From Streptomyces musisoli (GTDB taxonomy: Bacteria > Actinomycetota > Actinomycetes > Streptomycetales > Streptomycetaceae), in contig NZ_JAERRH010000007.1 of assembly GCF_016741855.1 (NCBI RefSeq), positions 310,001-374,000 on the forward strand: a stretch of 64,000 nt of DNA, read 5' to 3'. Below are positions 6,767 through 14,368 of the stretch, piece after piece. The position numbers were made by a program, and so were the translations under genes. The notes beneath the pieces are model-generated. The model did no database searches. It worked only from the letters and a program-made list of their open reading frames with translations, and had not been told where the DNA came from. How positions within the stretch are numbered: the first letter of the stretch is position 1; each line of letters starts with the position of its first letter.

Positions 6767-8151
6767 GCCCCCTTGTCGTGGGTGAGCGGCCGCGGCTGGC
6801 GGCGCAGCTCCGGCAGCAGCCGGGTCAGGTCGGCCACGAACAGGTCGGCCAGGTCGTGCGAGAAGCCGTTGCGGCACACGACCCGCAGCACGGACAGGTC
6901 CTCGCGATGGGCCGGGAAGGTGTAGGCGGGCACCAGCCAGCCGCTCTCGCGCAGCCGCCGGGAGACGTCGAAGACGTCGTACGCGGTGACGCCCTCGGCC
7001 GTGGTCAGCGCGAACACGGGCAGTTCGTCCCCGCGCGTGAGCAGGCGGAAGTCGCCGAGCGCCTCGATCTTCCCGGCGAGTGAGGTCGCCACGTCCCGCG
7101 TCGACTGCTGCACCGCCCGGTAGCCCTCCCGGCCCAGCCGCAGGAACGTGTAGTACTGCGCCACCACCTGGGCGCCGGGACGGGAGAAGTTGAGGGCGAA
7201 CGTGGGCATGTCCCCGCCCAGGTAGTTGACCCGGAAGACCAGCTCCTCCGGCAGTGCCTCCCGGTCCCGCCACAGGGCCCAGCCGACACCCGGGTAGACC
7301 AGCCCGTACTTGTGCCCCGAGGTGTTGATCGAGGCCACGCGCGGGAGGCGGAAGTCCCACACGAGGTCCTCGTCGAGGAAGGGCGCCACCATGCCGCCAG
7401 AGGCCGCGTCCACGTGCACCGGGACGTCCAGGCCGGTGACCTCCTGGAGGCCGTCCAGGGCCCCGCACAGCTCCGCGATCGGCTCGTAGGAGCCGTCGAA
7501 GGTCGAGCCGAGGATGCCGACCACGCCGATGGTGTTCTCGTCGCACAGCGCGACGGCGGCCTGCGGGTCCAGGTGGAAGCGGTCGCCCTCCATCGGGACC
7601 AGCCGGGCGTCCACCTCCCAGAAGTTGCAGAACTTCTCCCAGCACACCTGGACGTTGACGCCCATGACCAGATTGGGGCGCGTGCCCGGATACCGGTCGG
7701 CGTTCCGCTTGGCCCAGCGCCGCTTCAGCGCCATCCCGGCCAGCATGCACGCCTCGCTCGACCCGGTCGTCGAACAGCCCACCGCGGTCGACGGGTCCGG
7801 CGCGTTCCACAGGTCGGCGAGCATCGCCACGCAGCGCCGTTCCAGCTCGGCGGTGCGCGGGTACTCGTCCTTGTCGATCATGTTCTTGTCCCGGCACTCC
7901 GCCATCAGCACCCCGGCCTGCGGCTCCATCCAGGTGGTGACGAAGGTGGCCAGGTTCAGCCGGGAGTTGCCGTCCAGCATCAGCTCGTCGTGGACCAGCT
8001 GGTACGCCGTGGACGGGGGCAGCGGGGCGTCCGGGAGCCGGTGCGTGGGCGGGGCCTCGGTCATGCCGCCGACCGGGTTGGCCTCCCCGAAGAACGGGTT
8101 GACCGACACCGTCCGCGCCTCGTGCTTCTCGGGACCTTTGTGCAGCGCCAT
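6745..8151 (-). CDS. gadB: Glutamate decarboxylase
   Basis: A 468-residue PLP-dependent group II decarboxylase that converts glutamate to GABA plus CO2, consuming a proton. The PLP lysine is Lys281 in SINTSGHKYGLVYPGVGW. VDAASGGMVAPF carries the Asp that pairs with the pyridine nitrogen, and GCSTTGSSEA contacts phosphate. The C-terminus ends TSFHH, resembling the SFKHT end of E. coli GadB, whose His465 shuts the active site at neutral pH. GGAGGAA lies 5 nt before the ATG. It is followed upstream, on the same strand, by a ClC channel gene. Confidence 0.93.
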   Translation of the reverse strand: MALHKGPEKHEARTVSVNPFFGEANPVGGMTEAPPTHRLPDAPLPPSTAYQLVHDELMLDGNSRLNLATFVTTWMEPQAGVLMAECRDKNMIDKDEYPRTAELERRCVAMLADLWNAPDPSTAVGCSTTGSSEACMLAGMALKRRWAKRNADRYPGTRPNLVMGVNVQVCWEKFCNFWEVDARLVPMEGDRFHLDPQAAVALCDENTIGVVGILGSTFDGSYEPIAELCGALDGLQEVTGLDVPVHVDAASGGMVAPFLDEDLVWDFRLPRVASINTSGHKYGLVYPGVGWALWRDREALPEELVFRVNYLGGDMPTFALNFSRPGAQVVAQYYTFLRLGREGYRAVQQSTRDVATSLAGKIEALGDFRLLTRGDELPVFALTTAEGVTAYDVFDVSRRLRESGWLVPAYTFPAHREDLSVLRVVCRNGFSHDLADLFVADLTRLLPELRRQPRPLTHDKGAATSFHH

Positions 8152-8190
8152 GGGGTTTCCTCCAGGGGGAGTGGGGAGGGGGACAAGGAG

Positions 8191-9477
8191 TCAGCGCAGC
8201 GGGGTGCCGTCCTCGCGGAGCTGCATCTGCGGGCGGCCCGTCACCAGCAGCCAGGCCGGCAGCGAGGCGATGCACAGCAGGGCGATGATGCTGGGCGAGG
8301 CGACGAGGACGGCGGCGGTGAACAGGCTCACCCAGCCTTGCCGGGTGATCGCCAGGAGGATGCCGAGGACACCCGTCGCCACGGCCAGCGAGGGGTGCAC
8401 GGCGGGCACGAGGGCATGGGCGCACAGGCCGAGGGCGGTGCCGACGAAGACCGAGGGGAAGATCCGGCCGCCGCGGAAGCCGCACGACGCGGCGACGAGC
8501 AGCGCGGCCAGCTTCACCACCGACATCGTGGCGAACTGCCCCGCCGTCCAGCCGTCCGGGTCGCGGGACAGCTCCCCGACCTCCGACAGCCCCTTGAACA
8601 GCGTCAGATGGCCGCCCAGGGCCCCCAGCGCGCCCAGGACGACCCCGCCGGCGGGAAGCATCAGCATCGGGTGCCGCAGCCTCCGGAAGACCGCGTGGAC
8701 GTGAGGGAAGGCGTAGACGGCGCACATGCCGAGCACCGCGGCCGCCGAAGCGATCACCAGCCCGGCCAGCAGGTCCTTCCCGTCCGGGTGGCCCATGGGC
8801 GGCAGGCCCAGGTCGAAGCTCGGATGGGCCATCAGGGTGGTCGTGATGGCTCCGCAGGCCCCGGCGGTCAGCGGCGCGAACAGGTTGTCCCACAGCCGGC
8901 CCCGCATCGGCCGCCCCGCCAGCGACTCCGAGATGACCAGCGCCGCCGCCACCGGCGTGCCGAACAGCGCGCCGATCGTCGCCGCCTCGGCCAGCACCGG
9001 CCACAGGGCGCCCGGCGTACGGGGCAGGAGACGGCCGCCCAGCCAGGCCGCCAGGGCCACGTTCACGGCGATGATCGGGTTCTCCGGGCCGAGGCTCGGC
9101 CCGCCGGCCAGCATGAGCGCGGTGGCCAGCACCAGGCCGGGCAGCACGACCGGCGGCAGGACCGGGGCGTTCAGGCCGAGGGTGGCCGGGTCGGGACCGG
9201 CGTGGCCGGGGACCTTCCAGACCACCAGCCCCACGGCGATCCCGGTCGCGACGAGCATGGAGAACATCCACAGGACGGAGTAGCGGCCCACGCCGAGCGC
9301 GTCCGGCAGGGGCCCCCACAGCACGTGCTGCAACTGCTCCGCCGCCGTGCTCACCCCGATAAAGAGCAGGCTCGCGGCCACGCCCACCACGACGGCGGGC
9401 AGGATGAACGGCAGCAGCGCCCGCGCCGGCAGCGTCGGGGCGCCACGGGGCGCCTGCTGCGTCGTCTCCGGGGCCAC
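8191..9477 (-). CDS. ClC-family chloride channel / H+ antiporter
   Basis: A 428-residue integral membrane protein with about ten hydrophobic segments. It shows ClC hallmarks: GGPSLGPENPI, the equivalent of the GxGIPE-type anion site with the gating Glu, and CGFRGGRIFPSVFVG, the GxFxP-type motif. I place the start at GTG 9477 because a TATGGT hexamer lies 6 nt upstream (complement of 9484-9489). An in-frame GTG at 9534 exists but would overlap the tipA promoter. ClC proteins act as electrical shunts for decarboxylase-based acid resistance in E. coli, which fits its position beside gadB. Confidence 0.83.
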   Translation of the reverse strand: MAPETTQQAPRGAPTLPARALLPFILPAVVVGVAASLLFIGVSTAAEQLQHVLWGPLPDALGVGRYSVLWMFSMLVATGIAVGLVVWKVPGHAGPDPATLGLNAPVLPPVVLPGLVLATALMLAGGPSLGPENPIIAVNVALAAWLGGRLLPRTPGALWPVLAEAATIGALFGTPVAAALVISESLAGRPMRGRLWDNLFAPLTAGACGAITTTLMAHPSFDLGLPPMGHPDGKDLLAGLVIASAAAVLGMCAVYAFPHVHAVFRRLRHPMLMLPAGGVVLGALGALGGHLTLFKGLSEVGELSRDPDGWTAGQFATMSVVKLAALLVAASCGFRGGRIFPSVFVGTALGLCAHALVPAVHPSLAVATGVLGILLAITRQGWVSLFTAAVLVASPSIIALLCIASLPAWLLVTGRPQMQLREDGTPLR

Positions 9478-9528
9478 GGGCTCACCATAAACGGACAAAA
9501 CCCGCACAACATCCCGAAAGGAATCGGC

Positions 9529-9559
9529 TTGCACCTCACGTGACGTGAGGCGTCAGCGT
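9529..9559 (+). promoter_or_regulatory. tipA promoter with TipA operator dyad
   Basis: TTGCAC (-35, 9529-9534) and CAGCGT (-10, 9554-9559) are separated by 19 bp, the long spacer typical of MerR-controlled promoters. The spacer region holds the dyad CCTCACG-TGA-CGTGAGG (9534-9550). This closely matches my memory of the thiostrepton-inducible tipA promoter of S. lividans. Confidence 0.88.
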
Positions 9560-9588
9560 GGAGGCGTACCGACCGAAGGAGCGGAAAA

Positions 9589-10353
9589 GTGAGCTACTCC
9601 GTGGGACGGGTCGCGGGGTTCGCCGGGATCACGGTGCGCACTCTGCACCACTACGACGAGATCGGCCTGCTCGTGCCCAGCGAACGCACGCACGCCGGGC
9701 ACCGGCGCTACAACGACGCCGACCTCGACCGGCTCCAGCAGATCCTGTTCTACCGGGAGCTGGGCTTCCCGCTCGACGAGGTCGCGGCCCTGCTCGACGA
9801 CCCGGACGCGGACCCGCGCGCGCACCTGCGCCGCCAGCACGAACTGCTGACCGCCCGGATCGAGAAGCTCCAGAAGATGGCCGCGGCCGTGGAGCACGCC
9901 ATGGAGGCACGCACGATGGGGATCAACCTGACGCCCGAGGAGAAGTTCGAGGTCTTCGGCGAATTCGACCCGGACCGCTACGCGGACGAGGTGGCGGAGC
10001 GCTGGGGCGACACCGAGGCATACCGGCAGTCGCAGCGCCGCACCGCCTCCTACACCAAGGAGGACTGGAAGCGGATCAACGCGGAGATGGACGCGATCCA
10101 CCACCGTATGGCCGGCCTGCTCGCCGAGGGCGTGCCCGCGGACTCGGCGGCGGCCATGGACATCGCCGAGGAACACCGCCGGTTCGTCACGGGCACGTAC
10201 TACGACTGCGGGCACGAGATGCACGTCTGGCTCGGTGAGATGTACGTCGCCGACGAGCGCTTCACCGCGACGTACGAGGCCGTCCGGCCCGGTCTCGCCG
10301 TGTACATGCGGGACGCGATCGTGGCGAACACGGCCCGGCACACCACCGCCTGA
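9589..10353 (+). CDS. tipA: TipA: MerR-family thiopeptide-sensing activator
   Basis: A 254-residue MerR regulator. The winged helix covers residues 1-70 (SVGRVAGFAGITVRTLHHYD), the dimerisation coiled coil about 75-108, and the TipAS antibiotic-recognition domain from Met110 on. A second start, ATG 9916 (Met110) with GGAGG 8 nt upstream, should give the short TipAS form, as in S. lividans. In that species thiopeptides are captured covalently by Cys214. Here residue 214 is Trp (CGHEMHVWLGE), while Cys207 remains. Start GTG 9589 follows AAGGAGCGG. Autoregulated from the promoter at 9529-9559. Confidence 0.93.
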   Translation: MSYSVGRVAGFAGITVRTLHHYDEIGLLVPSERTHAGHRRYNDADLDRLQQILFYRELGFPLDEVAALLDDPDADPRAHLRRQHELLTARIEKLQKMAAAVEHAMEARTMGINLTPEEKFEVFGEFDPDRYADEVAERWGDTEAYRQSQRRTASYTKEDWKRINAEMDAIHHRMAGLLAEGVPADSAAAMDIAEEHRRFVTGTYYDCGHEMHVWLGEMYVADERFTATYEAVRPGLAVYMRDAIVANTARHTTA

Positions 10354-10377
10354 CGTCCCGGTCCGGGAGCGCGGAGT

Positions 10378-10743
10378 TCACTCCCGGGCCAGGACCACCG
10401 CCGTGCCGTAGGCGCACACCTCGGTGCCGACGTCCGCGGCCTCGGTCACGTCGAACCGGAACGCCAGCACCCCGTTGGCGCCACGCGCGCGTGCCTGCTC
10501 CACCAGGCGGTCCATGGCCTGGTTGCGGGTCTGCACGAGCGTCTTGGTGAGGCCCTTCAGCTCGCCGCCGATCATGGACTTCAGGCCGGCGCCGATCTGG
10601 CTGCCCAGGTGCCGCGAACGCACGGTGAGTCCGAACACCTCGCCCAGCACCGTCTGCACCCGGTATCCGGGCACGTCGTTCGTCGTCACGACCAGTACGT
10701 CCGGCTGGGGCCCCTGGCCGCCGCCGTAGTCATCGAGTCCCAT
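10378..10743 (-). CDS. YbjQ-family (UPF0145) protein
   Basis: A 121-residue homologue of YbjQ/UPF0145 (heavy-metal-binding domain fold). It shows the family pattern VTTNDVPGYRV, a central GEVFGLTVRSRH, and the closing ANGVLAFRFDVT. Members form pentamers and have no settled function. It is convergent with tipA and divergent from the DedA gene. A short, conserved Gly/Gln N-terminus precedes the domain. Confidence 0.85.
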   Translation of the reverse strand: MGLDDYGGGQGPQPDVLVVTTNDVPGYRVQTVLGEVFGLTVRSRHLGSQIGAGLKSMIGGELKGLTKTLVQTRNQAMDRLVEQARARGANGVLAFRFDVTEAADVGTEVCAYGTAVVLARE

Positions 10744-10884
10744 GAGTCACAGCTTTCTCCCGGTCATCCCACAGTGCATCCTGGAGCGACCGGTGGAACC
10801 CGGGGTGGTCACCTCACGTTGATAGCTTTGTGCGGCACTCCAAGGACGCCGTAGCCGCCTTCACCCCCTCAGGAGCCCGGACCC

Positions 10885-11979
10885 GTGATGACACTCGCCC
10901 TAGGCCCGAGCTGGCTCGATCCCAACTATCTGCTCGACACCTACAGCATCTGGGGTCTGCTGCTCATCGTCTTCGCCGAGTCGGGCCTGCTCATCGGGTT
11001 CTTCCTGCCGGGTGACTCGCTGCTGTTCACCTGCGGTCTGCTGATCACGTCCGGGGACCTGAACTTCCCGCTGTGGGCCGCGATCGCCCTGATCTGCCTC
11101 GCCGCGATCCTCGGTGACCAGGCGGGCTACATGTTCGGCAAGAAGGTCGGCCCGTCCCTGTTCAACCGTCCGGACTCGCGCCTGTTCAAGCAGGAGAACG
11201 TCACCAAGGCGCACGAGTTCTTCGAGAAGTACGGCCCGAAGTCCCTGGTCCTGGCCCGCTTCGTGCCCATCGTGCGCACGTTCACGCCGATCATCGCGGG
11301 CGTCAGCGGCATGAAGTACCGCTCGTTCCTGACCTTCAACGTCATCGGCGGCGTCCTGTGGGGCGCGGGCGTCACCCTGCTCGGCTCCTGGCTCGGCAAC
11401 ATCGGCTTCGTCAAGAAGAACATCGAGGCGATCCTCATCCTGATCGTCCTCGTGTCCGTGGTCCCGATCGCGATCGAGTTCCTGCGGGCCCGCGGCAAGG
11501 AGAAGAAGGCCGCCGCCCAGGCCGCCCCGGCCGCGCCGCAGGCCCAGCAGCAGCCGCAGGCACCCCGGTTCCACCGCCCGCCGGCCATGGACACCGCGAC
11601 GACCCAGCTGCGCCGCATCGAGCCGGACCAGCCGTACGAGCAGCAGACCGGCGACCCCTACGGGCAGCACCAGTACGGCGAGCGGTACGACCAGCAGCGG
11701 TACGACGACCAGCAGTACGGCCAGCAGCAGTACGACGAGCAGCAGTACGGCGAGCAGCAGTACGGCGAGCAGCAGTACGGCGAGCAGTACGACCACCAGC
11801 AGCACGAGCAGCACCAGCACCAGCAGCCCGGACAGCAGGACTGGAACCAGCAGTACTACGACCAGCAGCAGTACCCCCAGCAGGGGTACGACCCGCACCG
11901 GCCCGCCCAGCAGCAGTACGACCAGCACGGGCGGCAGCACGACCGGAACCAGGACCCGTACGGCCACCCCGGGCGGTAG
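10885..11979 (+). CDS. DedA-family membrane protein with Tyr/Gln-rich tail
   Basis: A 364-residue protein. Residues 1-200 are a DedA domain (VFAESGLLIGFFLPGDSLL, then LGDQAGYMFGKKVG and the signature ARFVPIVRTFTPIIAGVSGM). This is the polyprenyl-phosphate/phospholipid flippase family, in the cytoplasmic membrane. Residues 205-364 are a hydrophilic tail, about 160 residues long, dominated by QQYGE, QQYD and HQ repeats, most unusual for the family, which ends near residue 210. GTG 10885 is used, with AGGAG 9 nt upstream; ATG 10888 is the next codon and equally possible. A TAGCTT hexamer at 10823-10828 may be the -10 element. Confidence 0.85.
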   Translation: MMTLALGPSWLDPNYLLDTYSIWGLLLIVFAESGLLIGFFLPGDSLLFTCGLLITSGDLNFPLWAAIALICLAAILGDQAGYMFGKKVGPSLFNRPDSRLFKQENVTKAHEFFEKYGPKSLVLARFVPIVRTFTPIIAGVSGMKYRSFLTFNVIGGVLWGAGVTLLGSWLGNIGFVKKNIEAILILIVLVSVVPIAIEFLRARGKEKKAAAQAAPAAPQAQQQPQAPRFHRPPAMDTATTQLRRIEPDQPYEQQTGDPYGQHQYGERYDQQRYDDQQYGQQQYDEQQYGEQQYGEQQYGEQYDHQQHEQHQHQQPGQQDWNQQYYDQQQYPQQGYDPHRPAQQQYDQHGRQHDRNQDPYGHPGR

Positions 11980-11994
11980 CGGGGTGGAGGCCCC

Positions 11995-13650
11995 CTAGAA
12001 ACCGCGGGTGCGCTTGGCGGCCCGGCGCTTGCCCCCGGAGCCGACCCGCAGGAACAGGCGGAAGACCTCCGACCCGAGGTTGACCCCGATCGCGATGGCC
12101 ATGGCCAGCGATGCCGCGTTGGCCAGCGACACCAGGCCCTTGTCCACCTCGTTCTGCGCCATGCTCAGCAGCCCGAAGTACGTCGCCGATCCGGGCAGCA
12201 GCGGGCCGATCGCCGCCGTGGTGAAGGGCAGTGCGGACGCGAACCGGTACCGCGACAGCAGCTGCCCGAAAAGGCCCACCAGCCCCGCCGCCACGGCGGT
12301 GGCCGCCACCGGCGAGATGTCGGCGACGTAGTGCATCGCGCCGTACACCGTCCACGCCACGCCCCCGTTGAGGGTCACCCACAGCACGGTCGACCGCTCC
12401 TGCTGGAGCAGCACCGCGAACGTCAGCGACAGCAGCATCGACGCGGCGATCTGCACCACCGGCCGCTCGTTGATGATGAGCGCCGCGTCCGGGTTCAGCT
12501 TGCCGCCCACCTTGACGCCGAAGTACAGGACGATCAGGACGCCGGTGACGATGCCGACGAAGAAGTACATGACCTCCAGCAGGCGGGCGGAGGCGGTGAT
12601 GTAGAAGCCCGTCAGCCCGTCCTGCACACCCGCCACCAGCGCCCGGCCGGGCAGCAGCGCGAACAGGCCACCGGTGACGACGGCGGACGCCTTCACGTCG
12701 ACGTGCGCGAGCGCGAACGCCACCCCGATCGCCGCCGGCGGCATCGCGGCCACCGTGAACTGGTAGAACTCCGGCAGCCCGCGCCCCGCGCACAGCCACG
12801 CCAGCCGGTCGCCGAGCATCGCGCCGACGGCCGCCGCGAAGAACACGATCAGATCACCGCCGACCAGCACGGAGGCCGCACCGGCCAGCAGCCCGCTCGC
12901 CAGGGTCAGGGCCCAGCCGGGGTACGGGTGCCGGTTGCGGCGTATCTCCGCCAGGCGCCGGTACGCCTCCTCCAGCGAGACATGGGTCTCCGGGTCGGTC
13001 AGGTCGTCCACGAGCCGGAAGACGGCCGCGAGACGCGTGTAGTCGGTCCCCCGCCGCCGTACCGTCCGGGACGCCGTCACCGGGTCCTCCACCAGGGACG
13101 GCTGGTGCGAGATCGACAGCAGCGTGAAGGTGACGTTCGGCTCGCACCGATCCAGGCCGTAGGACCGGCACACCGCGAACATCGCGGCCTCCACGTCCTC
13201 CGCGCCCTCACCGCCGGCCAGCAGCAGCTCACCGATACGCAGGGTCAGGTCGAGCACGCGCGGGACGGCCGGGCCGCCCTCCTCCTCGCGCTGCACCGCC
13301 TCCGGAGCCGGCCGCTCGGTCACCGGCATGCGCAGCATCGTGCGCATCCGGTCCTGCCAGGGCGCGTCCTTGACCAGACTGACCAGCGGCACGCCGGTGG
13401 CCGGCGTGAACGCGCCCGGCGCGGCCTTCGCGTGGTAGGTGCTCGGCGTGCTGAACGCCGAGCCCTCCGGCTCGGCACTCGGCGGCTGCCGTGTCTCCAG
13501 CCCCACCGGCACCGCGAACTCGGACGTCGTCTCCGCCTCGACGACGCTCGGCGGAACGTCGAGACCCTGGGGAATGGCGAACTCCGACGTGATCTCCGGG
13601 TCGTACCGCGCCTCGTCCGACCGGGGCTTGCGGTCCTCCGCCTCCGTCAC
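11995..13650 (-). CDS. ThrE-type threonine/serine exporter family protein
   Basis: A 551-residue protein. About 130 hydrophilic N-terminal residues contain a repeated TSEFA-[IV]-P-x-GL pair. A ThrE/DUF1212 domain follows (LRIGELLLAGGEGAEDVEAAM is the conserved cytoplasmic motif), then roughly ten membrane segments including the DUF3815 part. Members export threonine or serine. GTG 13650 has GGGAG 9 nt upstream. A small dyad GAATG-ACG-CATTC (13666-13678) lies in the leader. Transcribed leftward behind ppa but separated from it by a strong hairpin, so it has its own promoter. Confidence 0.87.
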   Translation of the reverse strand: MTEAEDRKPRSDEARYDPEITSEFAIPQGLDVPPSVVEAETTSEFAVPVGLETRQPPSAEPEGSAFSTPSTYHAKAAPGAFTPATGVPLVSLVKDAPWQDRMRTMLRMPVTERPAPEAVQREEEGGPAVPRVLDLTLRIGELLLAGGEGAEDVEAAMFAVCRSYGLDRCEPNVTFTLLSISHQPSLVEDPVTASRTVRRRGTDYTRLAAVFRLVDDLTDPETHVSLEEAYRRLAEIRRNRHPYPGWALTLASGLLAGAASVLVGGDLIVFFAAAVGAMLGDRLAWLCAGRGLPEFYQFTVAAMPPAAIGVAFALAHVDVKASAVVTGGLFALLPGRALVAGVQDGLTGFYITASARLLEVMYFFVGIVTGVLIVLYFGVKVGGKLNPDAALIINERPVVQIAASMLLSLTFAVLLQQERSTVLWVTLNGGVAWTVYGAMHYVADISPVAATAVAAGLVGLFGQLLSRYRFASALPFTTAAIGPLLPGSATYFGLLSMAQNEVDKGLVSLANAASLAMAIAIGVNLGSEVFRLFLRVGSGGKRRAAKRTRGF

Positions 13651-13747
13651 CTCGCACCGCTCCCTGAATGACGCATTCCGTAAGCCTCAGTATGCGCACA
13701 CGTACCCAGACGAGCCGCACTCGTGCATACACGCGAACGCATACATG

Positions 13748-13783
13748 CGAACGGGCCGCACGCGCACGCGTGCGGCCCGTTCG
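13748..13783 (-). terminator. Hairpin downstream of ppa
   Basis: A perfect 16-bp stem (13748-13763 with 13768-13783) closes on a 4-nt loop. It begins 15 nt past the ppa stop and lies upstream of the exporter gene. No T-run follows, as is usual for Streptomyces terminators. Confidence 0.75.
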
Positions 13784-13797
13784 CGGGAGACGGGGAC

Positions 13798-14289
13798 TCA
13801 GTGGCCGCCCTGCTCCTTGAAGCGCTTGTACGACCGCTCGATCTCCACCTCGGCGTCCTGGCGGCCCACCCAGTTGGCACCCTCGACCGACTTGCCGGGC
13901 TCCAGGTCCTTGTACACCTCGAAGAAGTGCTGGATCTCCAGGCGGTCGAACTCCGACACGTGGTGGATGTCGCGCAGGTGCTCCACACGCGGGTCGGTGG
14001 CCGGCACGCACAGCAGCTTGTCGTCGCCGCCCGCCTCGTCCGTCATCCGGAACATGCCGATCGCGCGGCACTTGATCAGGCAACCCGGGAAGGTCGGCTC
14101 GTCAAGGATGACCAGCGCGTCCAGCGGGTCGCCGTCCTCGCCGAGGGTGTTCTCGACGAAGCCGTAGTCGGTCGGGTAGGCGGTCGAGGTGAAGAGGCGA
14201 CGGTCCAGGCGGATCCGACCGGTCTCGTGGTCCACCTCGTACTTGTTCCGCGAACCCTTCGGGATCTCGATCGTGACGTCGAACTCCAC
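13798..14289 (-). CDS. ppa: Inorganic pyrophosphatase (family I)
   Basis: A 163-residue soluble pyrophosphatase that hydrolyses PPi to two phosphates and pulls biosynthetic reactions forward. Family I motifs: EIPKGSRNKYEVD, YPTDYGFVENT, and DEDGDPLDALV-like EDGDPLDALVILDEPTFPG with the three metal-binding Asp residues. GTG 14289 (VEFDVTIEIPKG) is chosen because GGAGGAG stands 6 nt upstream. The ATG five codons further upstream has no ribosome site, and 163 residues is the usual actinobacterial length. A hairpin terminates it. Confidence 0.95.
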   Translation of the reverse strand: MEFDVTIEIPKGSRNKYEVDHETGRIRLDRRLFTSTAYPTDYGFVENTLGEDGDPLDALVILDEPTFPGCLIKCRAIGMFRMTDEAGGDDKLLCVPATDPRVEHLRDIHHVSEFDRLEIQHFFEVYKDLEPGKSVEGANWVGRQDAEVEIERSYKRFKEQGGH

Positions 14290-14368
14290 CGGTGGCTCCT
14301 CCATGATCAGCACATAGTTCTGGTGGTTAAGTGTCCCTCACGCAGGTGTGTGATCGCGAAAGGGGCTG

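Noticed and set aside
7312..9543. A 743-codon plus-strand open frame across gadB and the ClC gene
   Set aside because: Composition is Arg/Gly/Gln/His-rich, as expected of an antisense frame; the minus-strand genes have intact family motifs.
13748..13783. The hairpin considered as an operator for the ThrE-type exporter
   Set aside because: It lies right behind the ppa stop and has a long perfect GC stem with a tetraloop, which fits a terminator better.
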